62,043 bases of DNA from an uncultured Succinivibrionaceae bacterium (lineage in GTDB: Bacteria; Pseudomonadota; Gammaproteobacteria; Enterobacterales; Succinivibrionaceae), in contig CALXOV010000043.1 in NCBI GenBank assembly GCA_944390105.1, positions 1-62,043 of the forward strand. The letters run 5' to 3'. The position numbers and the translations under genes were made by a program. The first letter of the stretch is position 1. Each line of letters begins with the position of its first letter. Shown piece by piece: positions 44,196 to 53,429 of the stretch. A model generated the notes under the pieces. It saw only the letters and a program-made list of their open reading frames with translations, was not told the DNA's origin and searched no databases.

Positions 44196-44223
44196 GCTAT
44201 TATGTACAACTTTAGCAACTACA
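44196..44223 (-). promoter_or_regulatory. Upstream element shared with effector A
   Basis: Read on the minus strand it begins TGTAGTTGC and ends ACATAATAGC, and agrees with 13584-13611 at 20 of 28 positions by eye. It lies about 19 bp before the chaperone start. A role in co-ordinated effector expression is plausible but unproven. Confidence 0.3.
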
Positions 44224-44320
44224 TTTATCAAATACAATCATAATGCCCGTGGAGTTTACAATATTGCGATATGTGATTTATTAATCTTGGCAAAATGAAC
44301 GCAGCAGCGAACAAATCTTA

Positions 44321-44480
44321 GTGAACTCACCCACAAGCAAAACGTTTGTGGGCTTCGTACTGCATTGAGGAATAGTCAGATTAGTCTGACTATGTCTTCC
44401 TCTCCATACGCTTAACTTCGCTGCGTTCCTACAGCTAGTACTATGATAGTAACCTGTCAAGCGCCTTTTGGTTTGCCCCC
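44321..44480 (-). mobile_element. Decayed IS200/IS605-type right end with TnpB tail
   Basis: On the minus strand, codons 44380-44327 read SDYSSMQYEAHKRFACG and a stop; QYEAH near the stop is a recurring TnpB C-terminal pattern. The stop lies beside a hairpin, CCCACAA (44330-44336) with TTGTGGG (44346-44352), followed by the end sequence GTTCAC (complement of 44321-44326). A second perfect hairpin, ATAGTCAGA/TCTGACTAT (44372-44393), lies inside the omega RNA-like region. In the same frame a stop comes just upstream, so the protein part is broken. No left end or tnpA is near, so this is a remnant. Confidence 0.6.
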
Positions 44481-44520
44481 GCAAAACATTCTTTAATTTG
44501 AGCTCGCGCGCTGCGCGAAT

Positions 44521-44555
44521 TAAAAAAGCGCAGGCTCTTACTCAACCTGCGCTTT
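44521..44555 (-). terminator. Rho-independent terminator of feoAB
   Basis: On the minus strand AAAGCGCAGG and CCTGCGCTTT (44555-44546 and 44534-44525) pair perfectly and a run of Ts follows. It lies about 50 bp after the feoB stop. Confidence 0.85.
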
Positions 44556-44603
44556 GACAGCACTTTGCTACACAGGAAGACCCTTCCTGCGCGTTAAAGT
44601 CCG

Positions 44604-46751
44604 TTATACCGTTTTTGACGGAATCTTCAGCATGCTGACCTTACGGCGCTCAGGTCTGAATAATAGCCAACCAATCAGTGCCAGCAACACTAAACCGACT
44701 ACCGTTCCCGGACCGAACGGCACCTGTCCGACTACAAAACCGCCTACATGATAGATGATAAGCGCTAAGCTATAGGCCCACACCGTCATATAAACAATGG
44801 CAAAGGCAAACATACGCCCCGAGGCCAGCTGCCGCTTCATTGCGCCTAACGCCGCAATGCACGGAGTAGAGAACAAGTTAAAGGTGAGGAAAGCCAGAGC
44901 CGCAGCCGTGGTGCTAAACTCACCGTGCAGCGCAGCCCCTAAGGAAGCATCATCTTCAGCGACTTCACCTAAGCCCAAGAGTACCGCTAGTGTACCGACA
45001 ACATTTTCCTTGGCCAGAAGACCCGTGAAGATCGCCACCGCGCACTGCCACGAGGCAAAGCCCAGCGGAATGAAGATGAAGGCGATTGCCGATCCAATAG
45101 CTGCCAGCATTGAATCACCAACCTCAGTCATCACAAAGCCTTCGCTGGTAAAGTTAAAGCTTGATAAGAACCACACGGCCACCACTGTCGAAAAGATGAT
45201 GGTACCAGCCTTGATGATGAAGGCACGGCAACGCATGTAGACGGAGTGCAGAATGTTGCGTAACGTCGGCATATGATAATCCGGCAGCTCAAGCACAAAC
45301 GGCGAGACATCTTCTTTAAAGGCCTGCTCTTTTTTCAATATGATACCGGTCACCACAATTGAAACAATGGCCAGCAGATACACCCCTGGCGCTACCAGCG
45401 TACTGCCAGGGAAGAACGCTGCAGCAATCATCGCCAAAATCGGCAGCTTAGCCGAGCATGGGACAAAGGTAGTAGTAATTAAAGTAATGCGGCGCTCATT
45501 GATATTATCAATCGAGCGCGAGGCCATCAGCGCAGGCACGCCGCAGCCGGAGGCAATCACCATCGGGATAAAGCAACGCCCGGACAGGCCAAAATGACGG
45601 AAAATGCGGTCTAAGACAAAGGCCACGCGCATCATATAGCCTGACTGCTCTAAGAAAGCAAGGAGCAAGAAAAGCACAATCATCTGCGGCACGAAGCCTA
45701 AAACGGCACCGACACCACCGATGATACCGTCAATAATTAAGCCTGACAGCCACTCCGGTGCCTGTGCGCTTTCCAGCAGTGAAGAAGCTGCATTGACTGC
45801 ATACTCGCCAAACAGTACATCATTTGCATAATCAGTACCCCAAGTACCAATAGTGCTAACTGCGAGGTAATACACAACATAAACAATCAGTGCAAAAATC
45901 GGCAGCGCTAGATATTTATTGGTCACGATGCGGTCAATACGTTGCGACATAGCCGCTGTACGTGAAGCTTTACGCGTTACAGCCGCATCCAGCGTCCGCT
46001 GCACAAAGTCAAAGCGCGCACTGGCAAGCAGACTTTCCACATCATCATTGAGATCACTTTCTAAGGCCGCACGCTGACGCACTAAAGCCACCTGCAGGGC
46101 TTCATCATGATATTGCGCACTGTAAATCGGATCGCGCTCTAAAAGGGAAGCGGCAATAAAATCGCGTGCTGCAGCTGTACTCTGCGGCAACAGCGCACCT
46201 ATGGTGGCAATAGCCTGACTTAATGCTACAGGATAGATGTTGTGTAGCTCAGGAAGCGGAGCATGAGCGCTATTTTCCACCGTGACTAAAAGCTCATCTA
46301 AGCCTTTGCCCTGCGCCGCAGAAATTGCTACCACCGGCACGCCTAAAGCTTCCTCCAGCTTTGCAACATCAATGCTCAGGCCGGCCGCGGCTGTGAGGTC
46401 CATCATGTTGAGCGCCACCACAATGCGCCGACGCAGCGTCAACAGTTGTGCAGTCAATGCCAGACCACGCTCTAAGTGGGTAGCATCTATCACATTGACG
46501 ACAACATCGTAGTTGCCATCAAGCAGATAATTGCGTGAGACCACTTCTTCGGGCGAATACGGAGACAGCGAATACAGTCCAGGCAGATCAACAATGCTGA
46601 TGCCGCGCGAAGGAATGCTGCCTACAACCTTATCTAAGGTTACACCCGGCCAATTGCCGACATATTGATTAGCTCCGGTTAAGGCATTAAATAAGGTAGT
46701 TTTACCCGAATTCTGATTACCGAGCAAAGCCAGCTGCAAATGAGCTTTCAT
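44604..46751 (-). CDS. feoB: Ferrous iron transporter FeoB
   Basis: The 715-residue inner-membrane protein has an N-terminal GTPase domain: G1 GNQNSGKT at about 11-18, G3 DLPGLYSL at about 56-63 and G4 ALNMMDL near 113-119. A helical regulatory region and the membrane part with two Gate motifs follow (VLFLLLAFLEQSGYMMR; VASGCGVPALMASR type). It imports Fe2+ under low-oxygen conditions, fitting an anaerobic or microaerobic life. It starts directly after the feoA stop (TAAATG). Confidence 0.97.
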   Translation of the reverse strand: MKAHLQLALLGNQNSGKTTLFNALTGANQYVGNWPGVTLDKVVGSIPSRGISIVDLPGLYSLSPYSPEEVVSRNYLLDGNYDVVVNVIDATHLERGLALTAQLLTLRRRIVVALNMMDLTAAAGLSIDVAKLEEALGVPVVAISAAQGKGLDELLVTVENSAHAPLPELHNIYPVALSQAIATIGALLPQSTAAARDFIAASLLERDPIYSAQYHDEALQVALVRQRAALESDLNDDVESLLASARFDFVQRTLDAAVTRKASRTAAMSQRIDRIVTNKYLALPIFALIVYVVYYLAVSTIGTWGTDYANDVLFGEYAVNAASSLLESAQAPEWLSGLIIDGIIGGVGAVLGFVPQMIVLFLLLAFLEQSGYMMRVAFVLDRIFRHFGLSGRCFIPMVIASGCGVPALMASRSIDNINERRITLITTTFVPCSAKLPILAMIAAAFFPGSTLVAPGVYLLAIVSIVVTGIILKKEQAFKEDVSPFVLELPDYHMPTLRNILHSVYMRCRAFIIKAGTIIFSTVVAVWFLSSFNFTSEGFVMTEVGDSMLAAIGSAIAFIFIPLGFASWQCAVAIFTGLLAKENVVGTLAVLLGLGEVAEDDASLGAALHGEFSTTAAALAFLTFNLFSTPCIAALGAMKRQLASGRMFAFAIVYMTVWAYSLALIIYHVGGFVVGQVPFGPGTVVGLVLLALIGWLLFRPERRKVSMLKIPSKTV

Positions 46752-46976
46752 TTATGCAACCTCCACTAAATGAGCATCACTCTTACGAATAGTCAGGGCA
46801 TAATCACGTAAGCGCAATTCAATTGGATCCCCCAGCGGAGCCGTACGCACTAAGCGCACCACTGTACCGCGCGTCAGTCCCATATCAAGCAAACGCCGGC
46901 GTAACGCCGTATGCTGACCGTGAATTGCCGTGATAGCGGCCTCTTCGCCGGGCTGTAACTTATCTAAAGTTTTCAT
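46752..46976 (-). CDS. feoA: FeoA, cytoplasmic partner of FeoB
   Basis: The 74-residue SH3-like protein (KTLDKLQPGEEAAITAI at the start, then RRRLLDMGLTRGTVVRLV) matches FeoA. It modulates FeoB. ATG 46976 is preferred for the family start MKTLDKL and AAGAAG upstream over a longer frame. FeoC is not encoded here. No clear Fur or Fnr site was found upstream. Confidence 0.93.
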   Translation of the reverse strand: MKTLDKLQPGEEAAITAIHGQHTALRRRLLDMGLTRGTVVRLVRTAPLGDPIELRLRDYALTIRKSDAHLVEVA

Positions 46977-47468
46977 GTTGCTTCTTCTTAAATTTCCTGC
47001 ATTAAAGTTACCTGCAACTAAACTCAATTAACCTGATGCAACTTAAATTATGCTCAGCTTACTTAAGTTAGTCTTAGCTAATTACAGTCAGGATACGCTT
47101 ACTGAAAATAAATTGCAACAAATTAGTGTTGCCGCCGTTACTGTCAGCACAACCCCAGTGCAGCAAGCTTAGTAGCGAAGGTTCCACAGCAGAAAAGCAC
47201 AATGCAAACAGCACCAAAGCTCAAGACGTGAGGTTTTAATAAAAATATGGATCACCGTAATATGGTTAACAAAATGCAAAAATTTGCATCGTAAGCGGTT
47301 GCATAACATACGGCAGCTGGAATGTGTAAAAGTGTAGGCCAGCTCAAATTTAGAGCATCTGTTGCTTAAGTTGCTACCAGAGGCGGCAGTATACTTACAT
47401 CGGCACCGCAAGCCCCGCGCGGACTTACGGCGCTCAAAGCAAGTAATAACTTATTGAGGGGAAATTTT
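46977..47468. other. Divergent intergenic region feoA / CstA-like gene
   Basis: About 490 bp without a credible gene. It must hold promoters for feoAB (minus) and the CstA-like gene (plus). Direct repeats of the type GCAACT(T)AAA occur near 47000-47045, and ACTTAAGT is a short palindrome near 47062. I found no Fur box, Fnr site or CRP site that satisfies the consensus. Confidence 0.35.
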
Positions 47469-48911
47469 ATGCCTAGGTTTATGTGGTTCATCATTGCCGC
47501 ACTAGGACTGCTTGCCGGCTATTTTATTTACGGCAAGATTGTCGAAAGTATCTTTAAACCCGATCCTAACCGCAAAACTCCAGCCGTAGAAATCAACGAT
47601 GGTGTGGACTATGTGGTAATGCCTACCTGGAAAATCTGGCTGATTCAGTTGCTCAACATCGCCGGCGTTGGCCCAGTATTCGGCCCGATCATGGGTGCTC
47701 TGTATGGTCCGACTGCACTGCTGTGGGTCGTCTTCGGCTCTATCTTTGCCGGTGCCGTACATGACTACTTTACCGGTATGATGTCGGTACGCTATAAGGG
47801 AGCTAACGTCCCAGATGTAGTCGGCTACAATCTAGGAAAGATTGCTCGCCAGATCATGCGCATCTTTGCAGTGGTGCTGCTCGTATTAGTTGGTGTGGTC
47901 TTTGCAACTGCTCCGGCCGGCCTCTTGGCCAAGCTTACTCCGGAAAGCTTAGACTTCACTTTCTGGCTGTGCGTGATCTTCTTCTACTACTTCCTCGCTA
48001 CCCTGCTTCCTATTGATAAGCTCATCGGCCGCATTTACCCGATTTTCGGCGCATTACTCATCGTCATGGCTGTCGGAATTACGGTATCAATGTTTGTTGA
48101 GATGCCGGATCAATTCTTTGCTTGGGCCGAGTGGGGCACGAATCAGCACCCGGATGAGCTGCCGCTGTGGCCGCTGATGTTCATCACTATTGCCTGCGGA
48201 GCTCTGTCAGGCTTCCACTCCACGCAATCTCCGCTGATGGCCCGCTGCATTGCCAATGAAAAGAATGGACGCTTAGTGTTCTACGGCGCCATGATTGCCG
48301 AAGGCTTTATCGGCCTAGTATGGGTTACCGTCGGCATGACCTTCTACCACGATCCGATCTCTTTAAATGAAACCATCAATGCCGGTACTGCTTCGGCTGT
48401 GGTATACGACAGCTCCTTTGCCTTAATGGGCAGCTTCGGCGGCGTGCTAGCTATCTTGGGCGTGATCGTGCTGCCGATTACCTCCGGCGACACCGCCTTC
48501 CGTGCAGCCCGTCTTACCATTGCTGAAATCATTAAGCTAGATCAGATTAAACCGGCCCGCCGTTTGTACATCGCTATACCAGTGTTCGCCATCGGTATTG
48601 CACTGTCGCAAATTGACTTCAATATTATTTGGCGCTACTTCGGCTGGTCCAACCAGACCTTAGCGGCCATTATGCTGTGGGCCTCCGCTGCATACATGTA
48701 TCGCCGCGGCTTAGTGCATTGGATCTGCTCGCTGCCGGCTACCTTCATTACCGCAGCCTGTGTGACCTATATCTGCTATGAGCCGAATATGGGCTTTGGT
48801 ATGGACATCATGATTTCCGATGTCATCGGTATCGCAGTAGCTGCCTTCTGCCTGATTTGGTTCCTGCTCAAGGGCAAGACCCCGATTGAAGGTGCTCCGG
48901 TAAATTGCTAA
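47469..48911 (+). CDS. CstA-family transporter (carbon starvation protein type, short form)
   Basis: The 480-residue protein has about 13 membrane helices and the CstA N-terminal signature: VDYVVMPTWKIWLIQLLNIA and GPVFGPIMGALYGPTALLW near 48-85, then GAVHDYFTGMMSVRYKGANV. E. coli CstA and BtsT (pyruvate or peptide uptake) have about 700 residues; shorter forms as here occur in many anaerobes. The substrate is uncertain (pyruvate, peptides). GAGGGGAAA precedes ATG 47469. A terminator follows the gene. Confidence 0.88.
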   Translation: MPRFMWFIIAALGLLAGYFIYGKIVESIFKPDPNRKTPAVEINDGVDYVVMPTWKIWLIQLLNIAGVGPVFGPIMGALYGPTALLWVVFGSIFAGAVHDYFTGMMSVRYKGANVPDVVGYNLGKIARQIMRIFAVVLLVLVGVVFATAPAGLLAKLTPESLDFTFWLCVIFFYYFLATLLPIDKLIGRIYPIFGALLIVMAVGITVSMFVEMPDQFFAWAEWGTNQHPDELPLWPLMFITIACGALSGFHSTQSPLMARCIANEKNGRLVFYGAMIAEGFIGLVWVTVGMTFYHDPISLNETINAGTASAVVYDSSFALMGSFGGVLAILGVIVLPITSGDTAFRAARLTIAEIIKLDQIKPARRLYIAIPVFAIGIALSQIDFNIIWRYFGWSNQTLAAIMLWASAAYMYRRGLVHWICSLPATFITAACVTYICYEPNMGFGMDIMISDVIGIAVAAFCLIWFLLKGKTPIEGAPVNC

Positions 48912-48939
48912 GCACTCAATACTAAACGCTTTAATCGCT

Positions 48940-48966
48940 AAAAGCCGGGATAATCCCGGCTTTTTT
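48940..48966 (+). terminator. Rho-independent terminator of the CstA-like gene
   Basis: AAAGCCGGGA (48941-48950), loop TAA, TCCCGGCTTTTTT: perfect stem and T-run, about 30 bp after the stop codon. Confidence 0.92.
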
Positions 48967-49204
48967 CCGCCTGCCAAAGTTGTGCCACCGACTATAAAAG
49001 CATGCTACACACCGCGTTAATTCATATTTACAGAAAATAGCACACAAAAACCCTAACCCCAAACATCCCACCCGCGCTTAAATGACGCCAATGATGGAAG
49101 GAACATGCTGCTTAATAATATTAATAATATATAAGCGGCACGCTAGCTGCAAAATGCGAGATAGCGCTTAGCTGAAAAGGGAAGCAAGAGAAAAGGCGGA
49201 GAAA
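48967..49204. other. Convergent intergenic stretch, nothing recognised
   Basis: AT-rich sequence with a run of AATATT-like repeats near 49112-49132; no gene or RNA recognised. Confidence 0.4.
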
Positions 49205-49229
49205 CGACAACGGGGCCACAAGGCCCCGT
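49205..49229 (-). terminator. Probable terminator of rpsF-rpsR-rplI
   Basis: ACGGGGCC (49210-49217), loop ACAA, GGCCCCGT (49222-49229): a perfect eight-base stem about 25 bp after the rplI stop. The minus-strand T-run (TTGTCGTTT) is moderate. Confidence 0.7.
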
Positions 49230-49254
49230 CTGTAGTCAAAAGCGAGATTTTGAC

Positions 49255-49704
49255 TTATTCAGCAGCGATCACCAGCTTGATGACGCTCTTAACGTCCGGA
49301 TGCAACTGCAGCGTAATCTCGTACTCACCGGTGGAGCGGAGCACTCCCTCAGGGAGACGTACTTCAGACTTATGAATCTCGCAACCAGCTGTAGTTAATG
49401 CCTCAGCGATATCACGAGTTCCGATGGAACCGAAGAGCTTGCCTTCATCACCGGCCTTTGCAGTAATAGTGACAGTAGCAATCTTCTCTAAAGTAGCAGC
49501 TCTATCTTGCGCTGCCTGCAGTTCAGCGGCAATCTTAGCCTCGAGCTGAGCACGCTGCTCCTCAAACTTAGCTAAGTTTTCCTTGTTAGCCATTACAGCT
49601 TTCTTTTGCGGTAACAGGTAGTTGCGAGCGTAGCCGTTGCGAACCTTGACCTTGTCACCCAGACCGCCTAAGTGGCCGATCTTATCTAACAGAATAACTT
49701 CCAT
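49255..49704 (-). CDS. rplI: Ribosomal protein L9
   Basis: The 149-residue protein has the L9 N-terminal RNA-binding domain ([19 protein letters not shown], then GYARNYLLP), a long connecting helix and a C-terminal domain, at the exact length of E. coli L9. It binds 23S rRNA near L1. It is the last gene of the rpsF-rpsR-rplI operon. Confidence 0.98.
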   Translation of the reverse strand: MEVILLDKIGHLGGLGDKVKVRNGYARNYLLPQKKAVMANKENLAKFEEQRAQLEAKIAAELQAAQDRAATLEKIATVTITAKAGDEGKLFGSIGTRDIAEALTTAGCEIHKSEVRLPEGVLRSTGEYEITLQLHPDVKSVIKLVIAAE

Positions 49705-49734
49705 TGAAATTCCTTCCTATTAGTCCGCACAAAA

Positions 49735-49965
49735 TTAACGGCTATGTAAATCGGTGTAAGGCAGCAGAGCTAAGAAGCGAGCGCGCTTAATAGCGGTCGC
49801 CAGCTGACGCTGATACTTAGCGCTGGTACCGGTGATGCGGCTGGGAACAATCTTACCGGACTCAGTGATGTAATTCTTTAATAAGTTAACATCCTTGTAG
49901 TCGATCTCGGTCACACCCTCTGCGGTGAAACGGCAGAACTTGCGGCGATGGAAATAACGTGCCAT
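49735..49965 (-). CDS. rpsR: Ribosomal protein S18
   Basis: The 76-residue protein ([16 protein letters not shown] at the start; [20 protein letters not shown]) is S18. It pairs with S6 in the 30S platform. The Cys in KFCRF is common in non-paralogous S18. priB, which lies between rpsF and rpsR in E. coli, is absent here: the gap to rpsF is only 14 bp. Confidence 0.98.
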   Translation of the reverse strand: MARYFHRRKFCRFTAEGVTEIDYKDVNLLKNYITESGKIVPSRITGTSAKYQRQLATAIKRARFLALLPYTDLHSR

Positions 49966-49979
49966 TTATCGTGCTCTCC

Positions 49980-50414
49980 TTATTCAGCGGCCTCAGCTTC
50001 TGCCTCAGCAGGAGCGTCTTCAGTTACCGGAACATCGATGTCGGACTTAGAACGCGGACGGCGCTCTCCATCCTCATCGCGCGAGCGACGCTCTTCGCGA
50101 GCCTTTAACATCGGAGACTGCTCAGTGACCGGACCATTGGTACGCAGAATCAGATTGCGGATCACGGCATCGTTGAAGCGGAAGTTGTTCTCGATGCTGT
50201 CGATAACTTCCTGCTCGGCCTCGACATTCATCAGCACGTAGTGAGCCTTGTGAATCTTCTCAATCGGATAAGCCAGCTGACGACGGCCCCAGTCCTCCAG
50301 ACGGTGAATCTTGCCGCCTGACTTCTCGATCTCGCCCTTGTAGCGCTCGATCATGCCCGGAACCTGATCGCTCTGATCAGGATGCACCAGGAATACGATT
50401 TCGTAGTGACGCAT
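49980..50414 (-). CDS. rpsF: Ribosomal protein S6
   Basis: The 144-residue protein has the S6 core ([20 protein letters not shown], then [20 protein letters not shown]) and a long acidic, Arg/Glu/Ala-rich tail after about residue 105. Such tails in E. coli S6 receive added glutamates (RimK); here the end EAEAEAAE is already acidic. It heads the operon. CGTAAGGGGC precedes ATG 50414. Confidence 0.98.
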   Translation of the reverse strand: MRHYEIVFLVHPDQSDQVPGMIERYKGEIEKSGGKIHRLEDWGRRQLAYPIEKIHKAHYVLMNVEAEQEVIDSIENNFRFNDAVIRNLILRTNGPVTEQSPMLKAREERRSRDEDGERRPRSKSDIDVPVTEDAPAEAEAEAAE

Positions 50415-50449
50415 GAATTAATGCCCCTTACGGTTAAAAGTCTTAAAAC

Positions 50450-50504
50450 CTCAGTAAAATTTCAAGACAAGGAAGCTTACGCGGATTTAACCTGCGTTAC
50501 TGAG
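50450..50504 (-). promoter_or_regulatory. Structured leader of rpsF, candidate S6:S18 autoregulatory RNA
   Basis: In the minus-strand transcript CTCAGTAA (50504-50497) pairs perfectly with TTACTGAG (50457-50450). Inside, ACGC-(A)-GG, loop TTAAAT, CC-GCGT forms a second stem containing the trinucleotide CCG. The predicted start of transcription (about 50505) lies directly before the first arm. S6:S18 leaders in many bacteria contain a stem with a CCG motif mimicking the rRNA site. Assignment is by resemblance; the outer stem is seen directly. Confidence 0.45.
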
Positions 50505-50511
50505 TGCGCTC

Positions 50512-50539
50512 ATTTTAGCCATTTTTTAGCGTAATGCAA
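50512..50539 (-). promoter_or_regulatory. Promoter of rpsF-rpsR-rplI
   Basis: Minus strand: -35 TTGCAT (50539-50534), 16-bp spacer, -10 TAAAAT (50517-50512). This fits a sigma-70 promoter about 100 bp before the rpsF start. Confidence 0.65.
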
Positions 50540-50717
50540 GCCTTTTTCACCCACTGACGCTCGTAGAGTTGCGTACACAGCACGCAGGGGTAGTAGTCTC
50601 CGCCTTGTCGTTTTATCATTCCTGCGCGATGCGAGCCTGTGCAAGACCGACTTTATATTAAATTAGTTTAAATTTCAAATAATTATTTAAATCTACGCCT
50701 TTTTTGTAAAAAAATAT

Positions 50718-50746
50718 TTGACGGATAAGGATGGAGCATGTATCAT
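50718..50746 (+). promoter_or_regulatory. Promoter of the tRNA operon
   Basis: -35 TTGACG (50718-50723), 17-bp spacer, -10 TATCAT (50741-50746), followed by a GC-rich stretch as in stringently controlled stable-RNA promoters. It lies 24 bp before tRNA-Pro. Confidence 0.8.
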
Positions 50747-50769
50747 GCACAGCCGTTGATTACACAGTT

Positions 50770-50846
<77 letters not shown>

Positions 50847-50868
50847 TCTGTGTGAGTCTCAGCTTGGA

Positions 50869-50945
<77 letters not shown>

Positions 50946-50974
50946 GATATTTAATCAATAACCCCTTTGTCATG

Positions 50975-51050
50975 GTGGCTGTAGCTCAGTTGGCAGAGTC
51001 CTGGATTGTGATTCCAGTTGTCGTGGGTTCGAGCCCCACTAGCCACCCCA
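50975..51050 (+). tRNA. tRNA-His (GTG)
   Basis: Acceptor GTGGCTG with TAGCCAC; anticodon loop TTGTGAT gives GTG. The G at 50974 is the His-specific G-1, opposite C73. CCA is encoded at 51048-51050. Confidence 0.97.
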
Positions 51051-51070
51051 TCATCTTCCTTTAATTATCT

Positions 51071-51154
51071 GGGGGAATGGCGGAATTGGTAGACGCACCA
51101 GATTTAGGTTCTGGCGCCTTTGGTGTATGAGTTCGAGTCTCTTTTCCCCCACCA
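51071..51154 (+). tRNA. tRNA-Leu (TAG)
   Basis: A class II tRNA with long variable arm: acceptor GGGGGAA/TTCCCCC, anticodon loop TTTAGGT (TAG, reading CUN), variable arm around GCGCCTTTGGTGT, encoded CCA at 51152-51154. Confidence 0.97.
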
Positions 51155-51263
51155 CCGCACTGAATTATCATTCGCATCCGTATTCACTTCAGAGCATATT
51201 TTTTCATTAGCCGCGCTGACGCGGTTTAATGTCGCTGCCGCCTATAGCGGCAGCTGAGTGTAA

Positions 51264-53231
51264 TTATGACAACGTAGCGCTATCCGCAGCCGGAGCTGCT
51301 TGTCCTTGCGCTAAATTATTAATGTCTGCCAATTCATCTTCAGTGGATTTAAACTGCGACCTGTAAAGTGCTGCATACGCGCCGCCGCGACGCAACAGCT
51401 CTTCATGGGTGCCGCGCTCAGCAATCAATCCATCATTTATCACTAAAATTTCATCAGCATCGCGAATGGTAGATAAGCGATGCGCAATCACAATGGTGGT
51501 ACGCCCACGCATCAATTCATCGAGTGCCTGCTGCACTACCTTCTCGGATTTATTATCCAGCGCCGAAGTAGCCTCATCTAAAATCACCACAGGCGCATTG
51601 CGGATCAGCGCACGCGCGATCGAAATACGTTGCTTCTGTCCGCCTGACAGAGAAATACCGCGCTCACCAATTTGCGTATCTATGCCCTGCGGCAAACTAC
51701 GGATAAAGTCGGTTAGATACGCTCGCTCTAAAGCCAGCGCAATTTCCTCATCGGTAGCATCAGGCTTAGCGCAAGTTATATTTTCGCGAATCGAGCCTTG
51801 AAACAGGAAGCTGTCTTGGAACACCACCGCAATCTGAGCACGCAGCGAATCAAGAGTAAACTCGCGAATATCTACCCCATCAATTAAGATTGAACCGCTG
51901 TCAAGCTCGTACAGACGCGGAATTAATGAGCATACCGTGGTCTTTCCGCCGCCTGAATTGCCCACTAAGGCCAGTTTGCGCCCCATTGCCACCTTAAAGG
52001 AAACCCCCTTTAAGATTTCACGATCTGCTCGGTAGGAGAAATGCACATCCTTAAACTCAATCCCCTGCTTAATCCCCGTCATCGTCTGTTTGCCTACATT
52101 AGATTCCTCTTCAAAAGAGCGGTAATTGAGCAACTCGTAAATACGATCCAGCGCCAATAGCGCCTGCTGTACTGAGATAAAGTTATTGCCAATGGTCTTC
52201 AGCGGGGTATACAGCATGATGAGAGCTGCAAGAAAGGCCACAAATGAACCTGAAGTGATCTGTCCGCTTAAAATCAAATGCAGCCCGAAATACAGCACTA
52301 AAGCCACACCAATGGCGCTGACTAAATGCATCACCGGCGAAAGCCAGTTAGTATCGCGCACTAAGTTGATGTTCATGCGAAAAATAAAGTCAGCTTTGTC
52401 CTTAAAGCTTTTTTTCATTAAATTTTGCAACGAAAAGGCTTTAATCACTCGGTTGCCCTGCGTGGTCTCATTGTATAGTGTAATAATTGAAGTATTACCC
52501 TGCACCGATTTACTGATGATCTTCTTGATGCGGCGCCGCACAATGCGCAGAGGCAGAATCAAGAACACCAGCACTCCGACAGCGCAGCAGAACAACTCCC
52601 ATGAATTGTATAAAAGCACCGCGCACAGCGACATTGACGAAAAGAGCTTAGTTAAAAAGAGCTTAATATTGGAAATCAGCCCCTTTGAAGCCTGCTCGGC
52701 ATCATTATAAAAACGGAAAATCACGCTACCGGAGTTATTGGCATCATAAAAACTGGTATCAAAGGCCAACAGCTTATGGTACAGCTTAGTGCGAATTAAC
52801 AAATTGATCTTGCCACCGACCCAACCGTTGATTAATGAAGACAGATAAATAAAAATGCCCTGTACTAAGGTAAAGACAATGATGACCACTGGAACATAAG
52901 CGGCAAAAGTCGCCTCCTGTGCCACCATAACCTGATCGGTAAAGGGTTTTAAGAACGCCGCAATCACTGCATCAAGAGCGCCGACTGGCAGTGTCAGCAC
53001 GATGCCCAACAAGGCCATAGGCCAAAATGGTTTTAAAAACGGCCAAAACAACTTATAGCCGCGCAGAAAGCTGGTAGCATCCTGTTTGCTGGTGTCACTT
53101 AAGATGATGGGGTAAAACTTTGCCTCCTGCATCGCGGCGCTCGCGCTCGTTGCCGGATTAACTTGCGCCTCAGACTTTGATGCTTCAGCTGCATTTGCTG
53201 CGTGCTCAGCACGCGGGGTGGGCTCTGCCAA
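51264..53231 (-). CDS. msbA: MsbA-like ABC exporter (lipid A / multidrug type)
   Basis: The protein has an N-terminal low-complexity extension (Ala/Glu/Ser rich, about 60 residues), six membrane helices (about 70-340) and a C-terminal ATPase: Walker A GNSGGGKTT, Q-loop VFQDSFLF, signature LSGGQKQR, Walker B VVILDEATSALD and H-loop IAHRLST. The build is that of MsbA, which flips lipid A-core, but MsbA is 582 residues and usually precedes lpxK, which is absent here. I take TTG 53231 (GAGGAG six bases upstream); an ATG at 53318 has no ribosome site. A related multidrug exporter is possible. Confidence 0.78.
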   Translation of the reverse strand: MAEPTPRAEHAANAAEASKSEAQVNPATSASAAMQEAKFYPIILSDTSKQDATSFLRGYKLFWPFLKPFWPMALLGIVLTLPVGALDAVIAAFLKPFTDQVMVAQEATFAAYVPVVIIVFTLVQGIFIYLSSLINGWVGGKINLLIRTKLYHKLLAFDTSFYDANNSGSVIFRFYNDAEQASKGLISNIKLFLTKLFSSMSLCAVLLYNSWELFCCAVGVLVFLILPLRIVRRRIKKIISKSVQGNTSIITLYNETTQGNRVIKAFSLQNLMKKSFKDKADFIFRMNINLVRDTNWLSPVMHLVSAIGVALVLYFGLHLILSGQITSGSFVAFLAALIMLYTPLKTIGNNFISVQQALLALDRIYELLNYRSFEEESNVGKQTMTGIKQGIEFKDVHFSYRADREILKGVSFKVAMGRKLALVGNSGGGKTTVCSLIPRLYELDSGSILIDGVDIREFTLDSLRAQIAVVFQDSFLFQGSIRENITCAKPDATDEEIALALERAYLTDFIRSLPQGIDTQIGERGISLSGGQKQRISIARALIRNAPVVILDEATSALDNKSEKVVQQALDELMRGRTTIVIAHRLSTIRDADEILVINDGLIAERGTHEELLRRGGAYAALYRSQFKSTEDELADINNLAQGQAAPAADSATLS

Positions 53232-53350
53232 ATCTTGCTCCTCATGACCGTTGCGTACGGCCGCACAACATTGCTTTAATAACGACTGATTATAGCAAAT
53301 GCCCCAGCAAAGCCCCATGCAGACTGCAGATCACTGTTGGCAGAAAATGC

Positions 53351-53383
53351 GGCGGGCGCCAATCATTAAGACTGACGCCCGCC
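53351..53383 (-). terminator. Terminator after ackA
   Basis: GGCGGGCG (53351-53358) pairs with CGCCCGCC (53376-53383); on the minus strand GCATTTTCTG follows. It lies about 45 bp after the ackA stop. Confidence 0.75.
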
Positions 53384-53429
53384 TTTGACTATACTTTACC
53401 TACAGCTTAGCGCTGCAGAGCAAAATGCT

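Noticed and set aside
44281-44484. 67-residue minus-strand frame beside feoB
   Set aside because: It overlaps the IS200/IS605 relic; the TnpB-like tail is in a different frame, so this frame is chance.
47169-47411. 80-residue minus-strand frame between feoA and the CstA-like gene
   Set aside because: Cys/Arg-rich composition unlike the neighbours, no ribosome site, inside a control region.
46977-47468. Fur or Fnr box upstream of feoAB
   Set aside because: Short palindromes exist, but none fits the known consensus well enough.
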